From Haemophilus paraphrohaemolyticus (GTDB lineage Bacteria; Pseudomonadota; Gammaproteobacteria; Enterobacterales; Pasteurellaceae): a stretch of 64,000 bases of DNA. Positions 1 through 9,785 of the stretch are shown one piece after another. The translations under genes and the position numbers were made by a program. Within the stretch, counting starts at the first letter, position 1. Each line of letters begins with the position of its first letter. Below the pieces are notes generated by a model. The model was not told where the DNA came from and ran no database searches. It saw only the letters and a program-made list of their open reading frames with translations. The stretch spans positions 376,097 through 440,096 of the forward strand of contig NZ_MUXX01000012.1 in assembly GCF_002015045.1 (NCBI RefSeq). Reading direction: 5' to 3'.

Positions 1-362
1 AAGAATATTTCAAGTCGCCAGTAGTGGTGAAAAACTATCCAAAAGACATCAAAGCATTCTATATGCGTTTAAATGATGATGGCAAAACTGTGGCAGCCAT
101 GGACGTATTAGCTCCTGGAATCGGTGAAATCATCGGTGGTTCACAACGTGAAGAGCGTTTAGACGTGTTAGATAAACGTATGGTTGAAATGGGCTTAAAT
201 CCTGAAGACTACTGGTGGTATCGTGATCTTCGCAAATACGGCACCGTACCACACTCTGGCTTCGGTTTAGGTTTCGAGCGTTTAATTGTGTACGTAACAG
301 GCTTACAAAACATTCGTGAAGTGATTCCATTCCCTCGTGCACCGCGTAATGCGAACTTCTAA
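1..362 (+). CDS. asnS: asparagine--tRNA ligase, C-terminal part (5' end outside window)
   Basis: AsnRS charges tRNA-Asn with asparagine in the cytoplasm. Only the last 120 or so codons are here; the reading frame is open from base 3 and the gene begins upstream of the window. The fragment carries the class II synthetase motif 3 region ([15 protein letters not shown]), the preceding ERLD and [10 protein letters not shown] segments, and the usual AsnRS ending [12 protein letters not shown] strong terminator follows 33 bases after the stop. No start or regulation can be judged. Identity is clear from motif 3 and the C-terminus. Confidence 0.97.
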   Translation, partial: EYFKSPVVVKNYPKDIKAFYMRLNDDGKTVAAMDVLAPGIGEIIGGSQREERLDVLDKRMVEMGLNPEDYWWYRDLRKYGTVPHSGFGLGFERLIVYVTGLQNIREVIPFPRAPRNANF

Positions 363-394
363 TTGTTTGACTTCATTCAAGCGGTAAAAATTTA

Positions 395-430
395 GGCGAA
401 CTTTGTAATTTCCAAAGTTCGTCTTTTTTA
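395..430 (+). terminator. asnS intrinsic terminator
   Basis: An 11-bp stem (395-405 with 413-423, one G-U pair) around a 7-base loop is followed by a run of T on the plus strand. An Apl-type USS-like core (TCAAGCGGT) lies just before it at about 377-385. Confidence 0.85.
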
Positions 431-462
431 CGTACTAGCCATAGAGGAGCCTTAATACCATG

Positions 463-492
463 AAAAAAAGCAGGCATAAAGCCTGCTTTTTT
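463..492 (-). terminator. tsf intrinsic terminator
   Basis: The stem pairs GCAGGC with GCCTGC (470-475 with 481-486), extended by A/T tracts on both sides, with a 5-base loop. It ends the minus-strand rpsB-tsf transcript and could also stop read-through from asnS. Confidence 0.85.
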
Positions 493-512
493 AGTTCTCA
501 TAAGAGAAAGAA

Positions 513-1364
513 TTAAGCGTTACCGCCAGTGATTTTCGCCACTTCAGCTGCGAAATCTTCTTCTTTTTTCTCGATACCTTCACCTACTTCTAAACGGATG
601 AAGTTAGTTACCTTAGTATTCACTGATTTTAAATAGTCGCCTACAGTTTGTGAAGGATCCATTACGAATGCTTGACCAGTTAATGAAACTTCACCAGTGA
701 ATTTCTTCATACGGCCTTCAACCATTTTCTCAGCAATTTCTTTTGGTTTACCTGAGTTGATTGCGATGTCAATTTGGATTTGACGTTCGTGTTCAACCAC
801 ATCTGCTGAAACATCTTCTGGGTTTACAAATTCAGGTTTAGAAGCTGCAACGTGCATTGCTACTTTACGTAATTCTTCTTCAGAGCCTTCACCAGCCACT
901 AATACACCGATTTTCGCACCGTGTAAGTATTGAGCAATTACTTGACCATCTAAGTATTGAACACGACGGATAGTCATGTTTTCACCAATTTTAGCTACTA
1001 ATGCAACACGTTGTTCTTCGAACTTCGCTGCTAATTCTTCGATTGAGATACCTTTGTTTGCTACTGCGTAGTCTGCAACTTCGTTCGCTAAACCTACGAA
1101 ACCTGCATCTTTTGCTACGAAGTCAGTTTGGCAGTTCATTTCAACTAAAACACCGAAACCGTTAGCAACGCGTGCTAAGATAACGCCTTCAGCTGCAGTG
1201 TTACCTGCTTTTTTAGCTGCTTTAGCTTGACCAGATTTACGCATGTTGTCGATCGCTAATTCAATATCACCGTTCGCTTCAACTAACGCTTTTTTACATT
1301 CCATCATACCTGCACCAGTACGTTCACGAAGTTCTTTTACTAATGATGCTGTGATCTCAGCCAT
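513..1364 (-). CDS. tsf: elongation factor Ts
   Basis: EF-Ts is the nucleotide exchange factor that regenerates EF-Tu-GTP. The 283-residue product has the usual length. It opens with the UBA-like N-terminal domain ([20 protein letters not shown], about residues 8-27), followed by the exchange-domain signature CQTDFVAKD near residue 80 and a C-terminal dimerisation/coiled-coil part. It lies downstream of rpsB in the conserved rpsB-tsf order, 105 bases away. A hairpin in that gap could lower tsf expression relative to rpsB. The ATG follows a reasonable AGGAAT Shine-Dalgarno. Confidence 0.98.
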   Translation of the reverse strand: MAEITASLVKELRERTGAGMMECKKALVEANGDIELAIDNMRKSGQAKAAKKAGNTAAEGVILARVANGFGVLVEMNCQTDFVAKDAGFVGLANEVADYAVANKGISIEELAAKFEEQRVALVAKIGENMTIRRVQYLDGQVIAQYLHGAKIGVLVAGEGSEEELRKVAMHVAASKPEFVNPEDVSADVVEHERQIQIDIAINSGKPKEIAEKMVEGRMKKFTGEVSLTGQAFVMDPSQTVGDYLKSVNTKVTNFIRLEVGEGIEKKEEDFAAEVAKITGGNA

Positions 1365-1401
1365 TTTACTATTCCTCAGAAATGAATTTTAGATAAGAGA
1401 A

Positions 1402-1428
1402 AGCAGGGATTACTTTTCAGCCCCTGCT
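1402..1428 (-). other. hairpin between rpsB and tsf
   Basis: AGCAGGG (1402-1408) pairs with CCCTGCT (1422-1428), with weaker pairing outside. There is no long T run, so it looks like an attenuating or RNA-stability hairpin in the operon mRNA rather than a full terminator. Its function is inferred from position. Confidence 0.45.
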
Positions 1429-1469
1429 CTCAGATGATTTAAGGGCTATGCCTTATTTCAAAATAACGA

Positions 1470-2186
1470 TTATTCTGCGTCTGCTGCTAATTCAGCTTCA
1501 ACGTTTGAACCTTTGCCTTCTTTGATTGCAGCTACTGCTGAATCTAAGTAAAGTTGGATCGCACGAGTTGCGTCATCGTTACCTGGGATGATGTAGTTTA
1601 CGCCATCTGGTGTAGAGTTAGTATCAACGATAGCAAATACAGGGATACCTAAGTTGTTTGCTTCTTTAATAGCGATGTGTTCATGGTCAGCACCGATTAC
1701 GAAAATCGCATCTGGTAAGCCGTTCATGTTTTTGATACCGCCTAAGCTTAACTCTAATTTTTCTAACTCACGAGTACGCATTAACGCTTCTTTTTTAGTG
1801 ATTTTGTCAAAAGTACCGTCTTGAGTTTGAGCTTCTAAATCTTTTAAACGTTTGATTGATTGACGTACTGTTTTCCAGTTAGTCAACATACCACCTAACC
1901 AACGGTGGTTTACGTAGAATTGTTGGCAATCTACTGCTGCGGCTTTAACTGCTTCAGACGCTGCACGTTTTGTACCTACGAATAATACTTTACCGTTGTT
2001 GCTTGCAATGCGAGTTAATTCTGCTAATGCTTCGTTGAATAATGGTAATGTTTTTTCAAGGTTTACGATATGAACACCATTACGAGCACCGAAAATGAAT
2101 GGTTTCATTTTTGGATTCCAGTAACGAGTTTGGTGACCGTAGTGAACGCCTGCGTTAAGCATATCGCGCATAGAAACTTGTGCCAT
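1470..2186 (-). CDS. rpsB: 30S ribosomal protein S2
   Basis: S2 is a small-subunit protein near the S1 binding site. The 238-residue product starts [20 protein letters not shown] and contains the two classic S2 signatures (the N-terminal [21 protein letters not shown] region, and the segment around [19 protein letters not shown]). The Shine-Dalgarno AAAGGAAAA precedes the ATG. First gene of the rpsB-tsf operon, with a long structured 5' leader. Confidence 0.98.
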   Translation of the reverse strand: MAQVSMRDMLNAGVHYGHQTRYWNPKMKPFIFGARNGVHIVNLEKTLPLFNEALAELTRIASNNGKVLFVGTKRAASEAVKAAAVDCQQFYVNHRWLGGMLTNWKTVRQSIKRLKDLEAQTQDGTFDKITKKEALMRTRELEKLELSLGGIKNMNGLPDAIFVIGADHEHIAIKEANNLGIPVFAIVDTNSTPDGVNYIIPGNDDATRAIQLYLDSAVAAIKEGKGSNVEAELAADAE

Positions 2187-2300
2187 AAGAATTTTCCTTT
2201 AAAGTTGTTTGCCTTGCCACTTATGAAAGACAAGACGGGGTTTAGCCTCCATCTATCCTAGAAAACCGACCACAAAGTAGCACCCCAATTTCCAGTTTGA
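2187..2300 (-). promoter_or_regulatory. rpsB 5' leader, probable S2 autoregulatory RNA
   Basis: The stretch upstream of rpsB is long, G-rich on the transcribed strand and able to fold: GGGGT near 2285 (minus strand) can pair with ACCCC near 2238, enclosing the segment with GGAGGCTAA. Gammaproteobacterial rpsB mRNAs are known to carry a conserved S2-responsive leader in this place. That this sequence is that element is inferred from position and pairing. Confidence 0.5.
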
Positions 2301-2352
2301 TGATAGATGTGTGTTTTAGTGTTAAAAATAAAATCCGTTTTCCATCTAAAAA

Positions 2353-2381
2353 TAGACAAAAAACGGGGAGTATTATGTCAA
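2353..2381 (-). promoter_or_regulatory. candidate rpsB promoter
   Basis: On the minus strand a perfect -35 box TTGACA (2381-2376) is followed after 17 bases by the weak -10 TGTCTA (2358-2353). The start would lie about 160 bases before the rpsB ATG, giving the long leader. The poor -10 keeps confidence low. Confidence 0.35.
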
Positions 2382-2409
2382 AAAAAACGGCGAAAATCTA
2401 GCATAATTT

Positions 2410-2439
2410 GCAAGCGGTCGAAAAAATTTAACCGCTTGC
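2410..2439 (-). terminator. inverted uptake-signal pair acting as terminator of the ABC gene
   Basis: GCAAGCGGT (2410-2418) and ACCGCTTGC (2431-2439) form a perfect 9-bp stem; both arms are Apl-type DNA uptake signal cores. It lies immediately downstream of the minus-strand ABC transporter gene, with an A/T-rich loop. Confidence 0.65.
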
Positions 2440-2446
2440 AGATAAA

Positions 2447-4225
2447 TTAGCTATACGCACATTCAAAGCGTGGTTTACCTAAGGTTATCTGCTTATTATG
2501 GAACTGCTGAAGCGTGCAACGATGCCCCACGCTGATAATAATACTCTCTGGCAACCAATGTTTAATAGTGAGATATAACATTTCCTCCGTTGGTTCATCT
2601 AATGCTGATGTCGTTTCATCTAAGAAAATCAATTGTGGTTTTGCCAACACGATACGAACAAAAGCAACACGTTGTAACTCCCCTGGTGAGAGCGTAGCTT
2701 GCCAATCCATATCCACATCTAATGCATTAGTATATTTATCCAATGAACAGACTTCCATTGCCTGACGAATTTCAAAATCAGTGACCTTCAAATTTGGATA
2801 ACAAATTGCCTCACGCAATGTTCCCTCTGGCATATAAGGGCGTTGCGGTAAAAACAGCGGCTTATCTAAACAAGCCTGCTCTGCCACACCAAAAGTCTCA
2901 AATGGATAAATTCCCGCTAAGGCTTTTAACAATGTGGTTTTTCCTGCACCAGAAGCCCCTTGAATTAACAACGCATCGCCTGCCTGCAGTTCAATATTGA
3001 TATTTGAAAGCAAAATTTGACCGCTTGCATCCTTGATTCCAAAGTCACGTAAGTAAAACCCTTTTGTACAAGGATAAGTTGGCTGGCTCGGAAGGCTATC
3101 CAAATGATCAAGTGTGGTAAAGAAACCGTAAAGGCGGTTCAATCTTGCCTGATACAGCGTAAATTCTTCATAAAACAAACGGAAGAACGACAAGGCGCGC
3201 ATCAAACGGTTAAACGATTGAACGGTTTGATGCATATCGCCAAGTGTTGCCTGCCCAGCGAAGAAGCGAGGTGCTTGCAACATAAGCGGTAAAATCATCG
3301 CTGTTTGGGTTACGCCCGTGTTAAAGCCGTCTAACCCTAACATTCTTCGTACAATCTCCCAGCGATTTTGAATGATAAAGTTGAACTGCTCGTGCAAATG
3401 GCTTCGCTCTTTTTCTTCGCCCGAATAAAAAGCGATACTTTCCGCATTTTCACGCACGCGAATAAGCGAATAACGGTAATCCCCTTGCAACTTCTCTTTA
3501 TTAAAATTCAAACGAATCAGTGGACGACCGATCCAAACTGAAAAAGCGGTTGCAACAAGAATAAAAATATAGATAAAAAAGACAACACCTTTTGAAATTT
3601 CCAAGCCAAACAGCATCAATACCCCTGACAATCCCCATAAAATAATGGTAAATTCAATGGTCGCAACAATCGCATTGAGAACGCCTTTTACCGCTGAAAC
3701 CGTACCAGAAATAAAGGCTGAAGTATCTTGTTCGATACGTTGGTCGATATTATCGGGCAGATCTTTCTGGTAACGAAGGAGATAGTAATTTTTATGATCG
3801 AGCCAACGATTAAGCATTTCGGCATTCAATTTTTCAAGCCATTTAATTTCAAAGGCTTGCGTGATCAGATAGTTCACGATGGAATGGGTAATTTTAACCA
3901 ATACAAGTAAAGCATTAATGCCTGCAAAAAACCAGAACGCATCGACCGCTTTATCTTGTAAAGATTTATATAAGCCGTTGTAGAAATAGGTATTTAGCAC
4001 GCTAATCCGCACTTCTAACAGTACAAAAAGTAAGAGCAAAATAATCAGCCCTAACGTTTTCCCTTTATGACTTGCCACCCAAGCAGGCTGTGCTACTCGC
4101 CAAAATTGCTTGCCAAATTTTGTTTTACGCAAAAAAGAGAGTGCGATGGATAATCCTACTAAAAGGAAAACCAACGCACTCATTAACCAAGAAAAACTGT
4201 TATTTAATTCTGTTTGCCAATTCAT
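2447..4225 (-). CDS. ABC transporter, fused permease and ATP-binding protein (YddA-like)
   Basis: A half-transporter of 592 residues, expected to dimerise in the inner membrane. The N-terminal half carries about six membrane segments (first at 14-32, second at 58-75) and resembles the SbmA/BacA-like ABC_membrane_2 family. The C-terminal ATPase has Walker A GASGAGKTT at 423-431, signature LSPGELQR at 512-519, Walker B LIFLDE near 533-538 and switch His at about 568. The substrate is unknown; E. coli YddA is the nearest named relative I recognise. It is a single gene between the ftsH terminator and the USS terminator, so not part of an import operon. Confidence 0.85.
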   Translation of the reverse strand: MNWQTELNNSFSWLMSALVFLLVGLSIALSFLRKTKFGKQFWRVAQPAWVASHKGKTLGLIILLLLFVLLEVRISVLNTYFYNGLYKSLQDKAVDAFWFFAGINALLVLVKITHSIVNYLITQAFEIKWLEKLNAEMLNRWLDHKNYYLLRYQKDLPDNIDQRIEQDTSAFISGTVSAVKGVLNAIVATIEFTIILWGLSGVLMLFGLEISKGVVFFIYIFILVATAFSVWIGRPLIRLNFNKEKLQGDYRYSLIRVRENAESIAFYSGEEKERSHLHEQFNFIIQNRWEIVRRMLGLDGFNTGVTQTAMILPLMLQAPRFFAGQATLGDMHQTVQSFNRLMRALSFFRLFYEEFTLYQARLNRLYGFFTTLDHLDSLPSQPTYPCTKGFYLRDFGIKDASGQILLSNINIELQAGDALLIQGASGAGKTTLLKALAGIYPFETFGVAEQACLDKPLFLPQRPYMPEGTLREAICYPNLKVTDFEIRQAMEVCSLDKYTNALDVDMDWQATLSPGELQRVAFVRIVLAKPQLIFLDETTSALDEPTEEMLYLTIKHWLPESIIISVGHRCTLQQFHNKQITLGKPRFECAYS

Positions 4226-4315
4226 TCTACTTCCTAAATAAAAGAACGGAATTGCGAATAATTCACAATTCCGAGCAGCTTATTTTAGAGAGTAAAAATT
4301 TATTGTCAATTATTC

Positions 4316-4352
4316 GGCAAAAGAAAAGCCAGAAGTATCACTCTTCTGGCTT
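4316..4352 (-). terminator. ftsH intrinsic terminator
   Basis: A perfect 10-bp stem, AAGCCAGAAG (4326-4335) with CTTCTGGCTT (4343-4352), is followed on the minus strand by a T-rich stretch. It closes the rlmE-ftsH operon. Confidence 0.85.
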
Positions 4353-4370
4353 GCTAAATGTAAGGAATAA

Positions 4371-6302
4371 TTATGAATTATCCGCTATATCGCCCTCTTT
4401 TGGCTCACAATCTAAGTCGGAACGAACAGGTTTTTCCGTCGCTTCTATTTTATCATTTTGTGATGAACCTTGCGTTGGTTTATCGTTCCAACCAGACGGT
4501 TCTCCCACGGGACGGCGAGCCATTAAGTCATCAATCTGTTTGCGATCAAGGGTTTCATATTTCAATAACGCATCTTTCATTGCATGTAAGATGTCCATAT
4601 TATCTTCCAGTGTTTGTTTCGCACGGTTGTAGTTACGGTCAATGATCTTACGCATTTCCGTATCAATCAATTTTTGCGACTCTTCTGAAACACCTTTGAT
4701 TGCGCCCATACCATCTTCATTTTGATAGAAGATTGGACCAAGCTCTTTCGAGAAACCCCATTGCGTTACCATCGCACGTGCAATTTGGGTTGCACGATGA
4801 ATATCAGACGAAGCCCCTGTGGTAATTTTATCTTCACCGAAAATCAAACCTTCTGCAATACGCCCTGCAAATAAGGTAGAAAGCTGGCTTTCTAACTTAG
4901 TGAACGTTTCACTTACGCGGTCTCCTTCTGGTAAAAATTGGGCAAAGCCTAATGCTTGACCACGCGGCACAATGGTAACTTTGTTCAGCGGATCGTGTTC
5001 TGGCATTAAATAACCCACGATAACGTGCCCTGCTTCGTGGTATGCGGTGTTGATGATCTCTTTTTCTGTCATCGTATTAGAACGACGTTCAGGCCCCATA
5101 TTGATTTTATCACGGGCTTGCTCAAAATCTTCCATGGTCACCACACGGCGATTTTTACGTGCGGCAAATAACGCAGCTTCGTTTACTAAGTTCGCTAATT
5201 GTGCCCCTGAATAACCTGGGGTACCACGCGCAATTTGCATTGCGTCTACACCCTCTGCAAGCGGTACTTTTTTCAAGTGAACTTGCAAAATCTGCTCACG
5301 CCCTTTCACGTTTGGCAAATCAACGGTTACTTGGCGGTCGAAACGACCAGGACGGGTTAATGCGTCATCTAATACATCAGCACGGTTAGTTGCTGCAATA
5401 ATAATCACACCTTCCGAACCTTCAAAACCGTCCATTTCCACTAACATTTGGTTTAAGGTTTGTTCGCGTTCATCGTGTCCACCGCTGAAGCCTGCACCAC
5501 CACGCTTACGACCGACCGCATCAATTTCATCAATAAAGATGATACAAGGGGCGTTTTTCTTCGCTTGCTCGAAAAGATCACGCACACGAGAAGCTCCTAC
5601 ACCGACAAACATTTCCACAAAGTCTGAACCAGCCATTGTAAAAAATGGCACTTTGGCTTCGCCCGCAATCGCTTTCGCTAGCAGGGTTTTACCTGTTCCT
5701 GGTGGACCAACCATCAAGATCCCTTTTGGAATACGCCCGCCCAATTTTTGGAATTTGCTTGGATCACGCAAGAAATCGACTACTTCACCTACTTCTTCTT
5801 TCGCTTCATCACAACCGGCAACATCTGCAAAAGTGGTTTTAACTTGATCTGCAGTCAGCATTTTCGCCTTGCTCTTACCAAAGCTAAATGCACCTTTACC
5901 GCCACCGCCTTGCATTTGACGCATATAGAACGCATAGAAGCCAATTAAAAGCAACATTGGGAACCACGAAATTAAGATTTGCGTTAATAATCCGCGGCGT
6001 TCTTCTGGCTGACCTGTTACCGTTGCATCTGTTTTAGATAAATCAGCTAACAAATCACGGTCATACATTGGCATCACAGTTTGATATTTTGTGCCATCTT
6101 TTTTGGTCACGTTAATCGTTTCACTGTTGTTCGTCATATCTACATCTTTTAATGTATTCGTACGAATATCATTTAAGAAAGTCGAATATGCCACCGAGTT
6201 ATTGGCATTATTGCCAAAGTTTGAATTGAAACCTTCAAAGGCAGTCATCAATACAATTGCAACCACTACCCAAAGGATGATATTTTTCACAAAATCGTTC
6301 AA
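4371..6302 (-). CDS. ftsH: ATP-dependent zinc metalloprotease FtsH
   Basis: Membrane-anchored AAA+ protease that degrades damaged membrane proteins and regulators such as LpxC in E. coli. The 643 residues have a membrane segment at 7-24, a periplasmic loop, a second segment at about 106-125, Walker A GPPGTGKT at 199-206, Walker B IIFIDEID at 254-261, the second region of homology near 296-321, and the zinc site HEAGH at 422-426. The tail is acidic and polar. It follows rlmE by 50 bases in the conserved rlmE-ftsH operon; both share the terminator beyond the stop. Confidence 0.98.
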   Translation of the reverse strand: MNDFVKNIILWVVVAIVLMTAFEGFNSNFGNNANNSVAYSTFLNDIRTNTLKDVDMTNNSETINVTKKDGTKYQTVMPMYDRDLLADLSKTDATVTGQPEERRGLLTQILISWFPMLLLIGFYAFYMRQMQGGGGKGAFSFGKSKAKMLTADQVKTTFADVAGCDEAKEEVGEVVDFLRDPSKFQKLGGRIPKGILMVGPPGTGKTLLAKAIAGEAKVPFFTMAGSDFVEMFVGVGASRVRDLFEQAKKNAPCIIFIDEIDAVGRKRGGAGFSGGHDEREQTLNQMLVEMDGFEGSEGVIIIAATNRADVLDDALTRPGRFDRQVTVDLPNVKGREQILQVHLKKVPLAEGVDAMQIARGTPGYSGAQLANLVNEAALFAARKNRRVVTMEDFEQARDKINMGPERRSNTMTEKEIINTAYHEAGHVIVGYLMPEHDPLNKVTIVPRGQALGFAQFLPEGDRVSETFTKLESQLSTLFAGRIAEGLIFGEDKITTGASSDIHRATQIARAMVTQWGFSKELGPIFYQNEDGMGAIKGVSEESQKLIDTEMRKIIDRNYNRAKQTLEDNMDILHAMKDALLKYETLDRKQIDDLMARRPVGEPSGWNDKPTQGSSQNDKIEATEKPVRSDLDCEPKEGDIADNS

Positions 6303-6352
6303 GATTAAGCCCCTACACTACTAGAAATAACTAGAAAAATAAAAAATGAAGA

Positions 6353-6979
6353 TTAGCCTTTATAGCCCGTCGCCACAATATAAACTTCTCGTGAACGATC
6401 ACGCGAAGCCTCTGGTTTACGGACTTTTACGGTGCTAAACATCGCTCGAATTTCACGCAAATACTCGTCAAAACCTTCACCTTGGAATACTTTGACCACA
6501 AAACTGCCTTTGGGTGCCAATACTTGACGGCACATATCTAACGCTAATTCCACTAAATACATTGCACGTGGAATATCCACCGATGGCATTCCACTAAAAT
6601 TCGGTGCCATATCCGACATTACCACATTCACCATATCATCACCTACACGCTCAAGCAGTGCATTTAACACGCTCTCTTCACGGAAATCACCTTGTAAGAA
6701 ATCTACCCCAACAATTGGATTCATATCTAAAATATCACAGGCAATAATACGCCCTTTTTCGCCAATCTGCGTAACAGCGTATTGAGACCACCCGCCTGGT
6801 GCTGCGCCTAAATCCACCACGGTCATTCCTGGTTTAAACAAGCGGTCTGTTTTTTGAATTTCGTCTAATTTGAAATACGCCCGAGAGCGCAGTTTCTGCT
6901 TATGTGCCTTCTGCACGAATTGATCTTTAAAGTGCTCCGCCAACCAACGTGACGAGCTGGCACTACGTTTTCTTCCCAT
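6353..6979 (-). CDS. rlmE: 23S rRNA (uridine(2552)-2'-O)-methyltransferase
   Basis: RlmE (FtsJ/RrmJ) methylates U2552 of 23S rRNA in the assembling large subunit, using S-adenosylmethionine. The 208-residue product has the basic N-terminus [12 protein letters not shown], the SAM-binding [13 protein letters not shown] motif at about 54-66, the VMSDMAPN catalytic aspartate region near 120-127 and [12 protein letters not shown] with the catalytic lysine. Start chosen at the family's usual MGRK, preceded by AAGG. First gene of the rlmE-ftsH operon, divergent from guaB. Confidence 0.97.
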   Translation of the reverse strand: MGRKRSASSSRWLAEHFKDQFVQKAHKQKLRSRAYFKLDEIQKTDRLFKPGMTVVDLGAAPGGWSQYAVTQIGEKGRIIACDILDMNPIVGVDFLQGDFREESVLNALLERVGDDMVNVVMSDMAPNFSGMPSVDIPRAMYLVELALDMCRQVLAPKGSFVVKVFQGEGFDEYLREIRAMFSTVKVRKPEASRDRSREVYIVATGYKG

Positions 6980-7134
6980 TCTGCCTTATTCTCTATAAAA
7001 CGCTGTCTGTTAATTTCTTAGTGTACCATAATAAGGACTATTTATCGCTATTCAAGTAAATAAGTTGATTTCTTTAATAGTTATTACATTCTTTAAACAA
7101 TTTTTCTACGCATTTTCCCTAAGCATTTGAGAAC

Positions 7135-7150
7135 CAGCAAACGATTGCTT
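7135..7150. promoter_or_regulatory. PurR-type operator upstream of guaB
   Basis: The 16-mer CAGCAAACGATTGCTT matches the core of the PurR consensus ACGCAAACGTTTGCGT: its central GCAAACGATTGC differs at one position from GCAAACGTTTGC. It lies 18 bases upstream of the guaB -35 box. PurR control of guaB is known in E. coli; here it is inferred. Confidence 0.65.
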
Positions 7151-7168
7151 AATTCTGCATTTTTATGA

Positions 7169-7197
7169 TTTACAGGAGCAGAAAAGCCCTGTATAAT
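7169..7197 (+). promoter_or_regulatory. guaB promoter
   Basis: -35 TTTACA (7169-7174) is spaced 17 bases from a perfect -10 TATAAT (7192-7197). The predicted start is about 46 bases before the guaB ATG. Confidence 0.8.
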
Positions 7198-7250
7198 TCG
7201 CCCGCAATAATTTCTGGCACAATTTTTATTTTATTAAGGAACTATTGCAA

Positions 7251-8717
7251 ATGTCTTTACGAATCAAACAAGAAGCCCTTACTTTTGACGATGTTCTACT
7301 CGTCCCTGCACACTCTACCGTGCTTCCAAACACTGCCAACCTTTCCACTCAACTCACTAAAGAAATTCGCTTAAATATCCCAATGCTTTCTGCGGCAATG
7401 GATACCGTAACGGAAACCAAACTTGCGATCTCTTTGGCGCAAGAAGGTGGCATTGGATTTATTCATAAAAATATGACGATCGAACGCCAAGCAGATCGTG
7501 TTCGTAAAGTGAAAAAATTTGAAAGCGGTATTGTTTCTGAACCTGTGACTGTTTCTCCCGATTTAACCCTTGCGGCACTTGCCGAAATGGTGAAGAAAAA
7601 TGGCTTTGCTGGCTACCCTGTTGTTGATGCTGAAAATAACTTAATCGGTATCATCACTGGTCGTGACACGCGTTTCGTAAAAGATTTAAGTAAAACTGTT
7701 TCACAATTAATGACGAAAAAAGAAGACTTAGTCACCGTAAAAGAAGGTGCAAGCCGTGAAACGATTTTAGAATTAATGCACAAAAACCGCGTAGAGAAAG
7801 TACTTGTAGTAGATGATGCTTTCAAATTAAAAGGCATGATCACCGTTAAAGACTTCCAAAAAGCGGAACAAAAACCAAACGCATGTAAAGATGAATTCGG
7901 TCGTTTACGTGTCGGTGCGGCTGTAGGTGCTGGTCCTGGTAACGAAGAACGTATTGATGCATTAGTAAAAGCTGGCGTAGATGTATTGTTAATTGACTCT
8001 TCTCACGGTCATTCAGAAGGCGTATTACAACGCGTTCGTGAAACTCGAGCAAAATATCCAAACTTACCTATCGTTGCGGGTAACGTAGCGACTGCTGAAG
8101 GTGCTATCGCACTTGTAGACGCAGGCGCAAGCGCAGTGAAAGTAGGCATCGGCCCTGGTTCAATTTGTACAACTCGTATCGTAACTGGCGTAGGTGTTCC
8201 ACAAATCACCGCTATCGCAGATGCAGCAGCAGCATTAAAAGAGCGTGGCATTCCAGTTATCGCTGACGGTGGTATCCGTTTCTCTGGCGATATTGCAAAA
8301 GCCATCGCTGCTGGTGCGAGCTGTGTAATGGTTGGTTCTATGTTCGCAGGTACTGAAGAAGCACCAGGTGAAATCGAACTTTACCAAGGTCGTGCATTTA
8401 AATCTTACCGTGGTATGGGCTCATTAGGTGCTATGGCGAAAGGTTCATCAGACCGTTACTTCCAATCAGATAACGCGGCAGACAAACTGGTACCAGAAGG
8501 TATCGAAGGCCGTATTCCATACAAAGGTTACTTAAAAGAAATCATTCACCAACAAATGGGTGGCTTACGTTCTTGCATGGGCTTAACTGGCTGCGCAACC
8601 ATCGAAGAATTACGCACGAAAGCGGAATTCGTTCGTATCAGTGGTGCAGGTATTAAAGAAAGCCATGTTCACGATGTAACGATTACTAAAGAAGCACCAA
8701 ACTATCGTATGGGCTAA
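7251..8717 (+). CDS. guaB: IMP dehydrogenase
   Basis: Oxidises IMP to XMP with NAD+, the committed step to guanine nucleotides. The 488-residue product has the usual length: a TIM-barrel N-terminal part, two CBS domains at about 93-205, the catalytic-loop cysteine in GPGSICTTR (Cys306), the flap region and the C-terminal MG. I chose ATG 7251 ([15 protein letters not shown]), with AAGGA at 7236-7240; a TTG six bases upstream only adds two residues. A PurR-like box and a strong promoter precede it. guaA, its usual neighbour, lies 1.8 kb downstream behind two inserted genes. Confidence 0.98.
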   Translation: MSLRIKQEALTFDDVLLVPAHSTVLPNTANLSTQLTKEIRLNIPMLSAAMDTVTETKLAISLAQEGGIGFIHKNMTIERQADRVRKVKKFESGIVSEPVTVSPDLTLAALAEMVKKNGFAGYPVVDAENNLIGIITGRDTRFVKDLSKTVSQLMTKKEDLVTVKEGASRETILELMHKNRVEKVLVVDDAFKLKGMITVKDFQKAEQKPNACKDEFGRLRVGAAVGAGPGNEERIDALVKAGVDVLLIDSSHGHSEGVLQRVRETRAKYPNLPIVAGNVATAEGAIALVDAGASAVKVGIGPGSICTTRIVTGVGVPQITAIADAAAALKERGIPVIADGGIRFSGDIAKAIAAGASCVMVGSMFAGTEEAPGEIELYQGRAFKSYRGMGSLGAMAKGSSDRYFQSDNAADKLVPEGIEGRIPYKGYLKEIIHQQMGGLRSCMGLTGCATIEELRTKAEFVRISGAGIKESHVHDVTITKEAPNYRMG

Positions 8718-8722
8718 TCCGT

Positions 8723-8748
8723 AAGGTGGGCTTTAGTCCACCTTTTGT
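8723..8748 (+). terminator. guaB intrinsic terminator
   Basis: AAGGTGG (8723-8729) pairs with CCACCTT (8738-8744), followed by TTTG TTG. The hairpin head (GGTGGG...CCACC) is like the one after mlc at 29353. Confidence 0.75.
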
Positions 8749-8753
8749 TGTTT

Positions 8754-8805
8754 AAAGTGCGGTTGATTTTGCAAAAGTTTTGGGAAAATTGACCGCTCTT
8801 TTTTA
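8754..8805 (+). repeat. inverted pair of Haemophilus-type uptake signal sequences
   Basis: AAGTGCGGT (8755-8763) is the Hin-type USS core and is followed by TGATTTT. An inverted, one-base-off copy (GACCGCTCTT, about 8791-8800, then a T run) follows. The pair can fold as a second terminator behind guaB. Most uptake signals in this window are Apl-type, so this element stands out. Confidence 0.6.
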
Positions 8806-8833
8806 ATATATGTAGTAGCTAAGAGCATAATTT

Positions 8834-9751
8834 ATGAAAAAACTATCTTTTCTTTTACTATTATTCCTACTGGGTTGTGAAGATGCAGAAATTGCTAAAA
8901 TTCGTAAAGAGGCTGAAAATGGTAATGCTGTCGCTCAATTTAACTTAGGAGAACAATATTACAATGGCGGAAAGTTGAAGCAAGATTATGGCGTAGGAAT
9001 AGAATGGTATGAAAAATCAGCTAAACAAGGAAATGTAGATGCAACTATAAAGCTAGCTAAGATATATACCGATAAAAAAGAATATGAAAAAGCCATATCA
9101 TATATTGAAAAAATTTGTAGTTTTAATCGTAAAGAAAACCTGTGTAAAGACAAAGAAAATATAGAAAAAGATCACCATCTTTATCAATTAGAAGAATACT
9201 TAATGAAAAATGATATGGATAATCTACGTAAGCAAGGAGCGGATTATCTAAATAAATATAAACATATGAATAGCAATGATAAACATGAAAAGAAACTATA
9301 TCAAATCATAGAAAAAGCCAGTAAACAAAAAGATCCAAGAATGCTAAATTTCTTAGGGTGGCTTTATGAACATGCCTATGGAGTAAACCTAAATTATAGT
9401 TTAGCAAGAAAATATTATGGAGAGTCTGCTGAAGGAGGCTTTACTCTGGCTTATTATAATCTGGGACGATTATATCAATATGGTAAAGGAGTATTAAAAG
9501 ATAGCTCAAAGGCTAAAGCACTATATGAAAAAGTATCAGACGAGAAGAAAGGGCAGGCTTTATATCAAATAGGTATTATGGAAGTTTGTGATTCTCCTAG
9601 CTGGCGCAATAATTCATCGCATAAAATATTTATATATATTAGTGCTAGTAAATATATAGTTGATAGCTGTAATTTAGGATATGAACCAGCTTGCAATTTA
9701 AATAATAACTGGGAGTTTTTCAAAAAAAATCCTGAAAAGCTATGTGATTAG
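8834..9751 (+). CDS. Sel1-repeat lipoprotein of unknown function
   Basis: The 305-residue product starts with a lipoprotein signal (MKKLSFLLLLFLLGC; lipobox LLGC with Cys15), so it is probably lipid-anchored in the envelope. It contains Sel1-like repeats: AVAQFNLGEQYYNGGKLKQD near 33, NVDATIKLAKIYTDKKEY near 68, and two in the second half (PRMLNFLGWLYEHAYGV, TLAYYNLGRLYQYGKGV). Such proteins are scaffolds for protein contacts; the partner is unknown. The gene is clearly more AT-rich than guaB or guaA and sits between them behind a Hin-type USS pair, which suggests acquisition. It is the first of two inserted genes. Confidence 0.8.
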   Translation: MKKLSFLLLLFLLGCEDAEIAKIRKEAENGNAVAQFNLGEQYYNGGKLKQDYGVGIEWYEKSAKQGNVDATIKLAKIYTDKKEYEKAISYIEKICSFNRKENLCKDKENIEKDHHLYQLEEYLMKNDMDNLRKQGADYLNKYKHMNSNDKHEKKLYQIIEKASKQKDPRMLNFLGWLYEHAYGVNLNYSLARKYYGESAEGGFTLAYYNLGRLYQYGKGVLKDSSKAKALYEKVSDEKKGQALYQIGIMEVCDSPSWRNNSSHKIFIYISASKYIVDSCNLGYEPACNLNNNWEFFKKNPEKLCD

Positions 9752-9785
9752 ATTATTAATCTTTTTAATTTTAGAAGGATAAACA

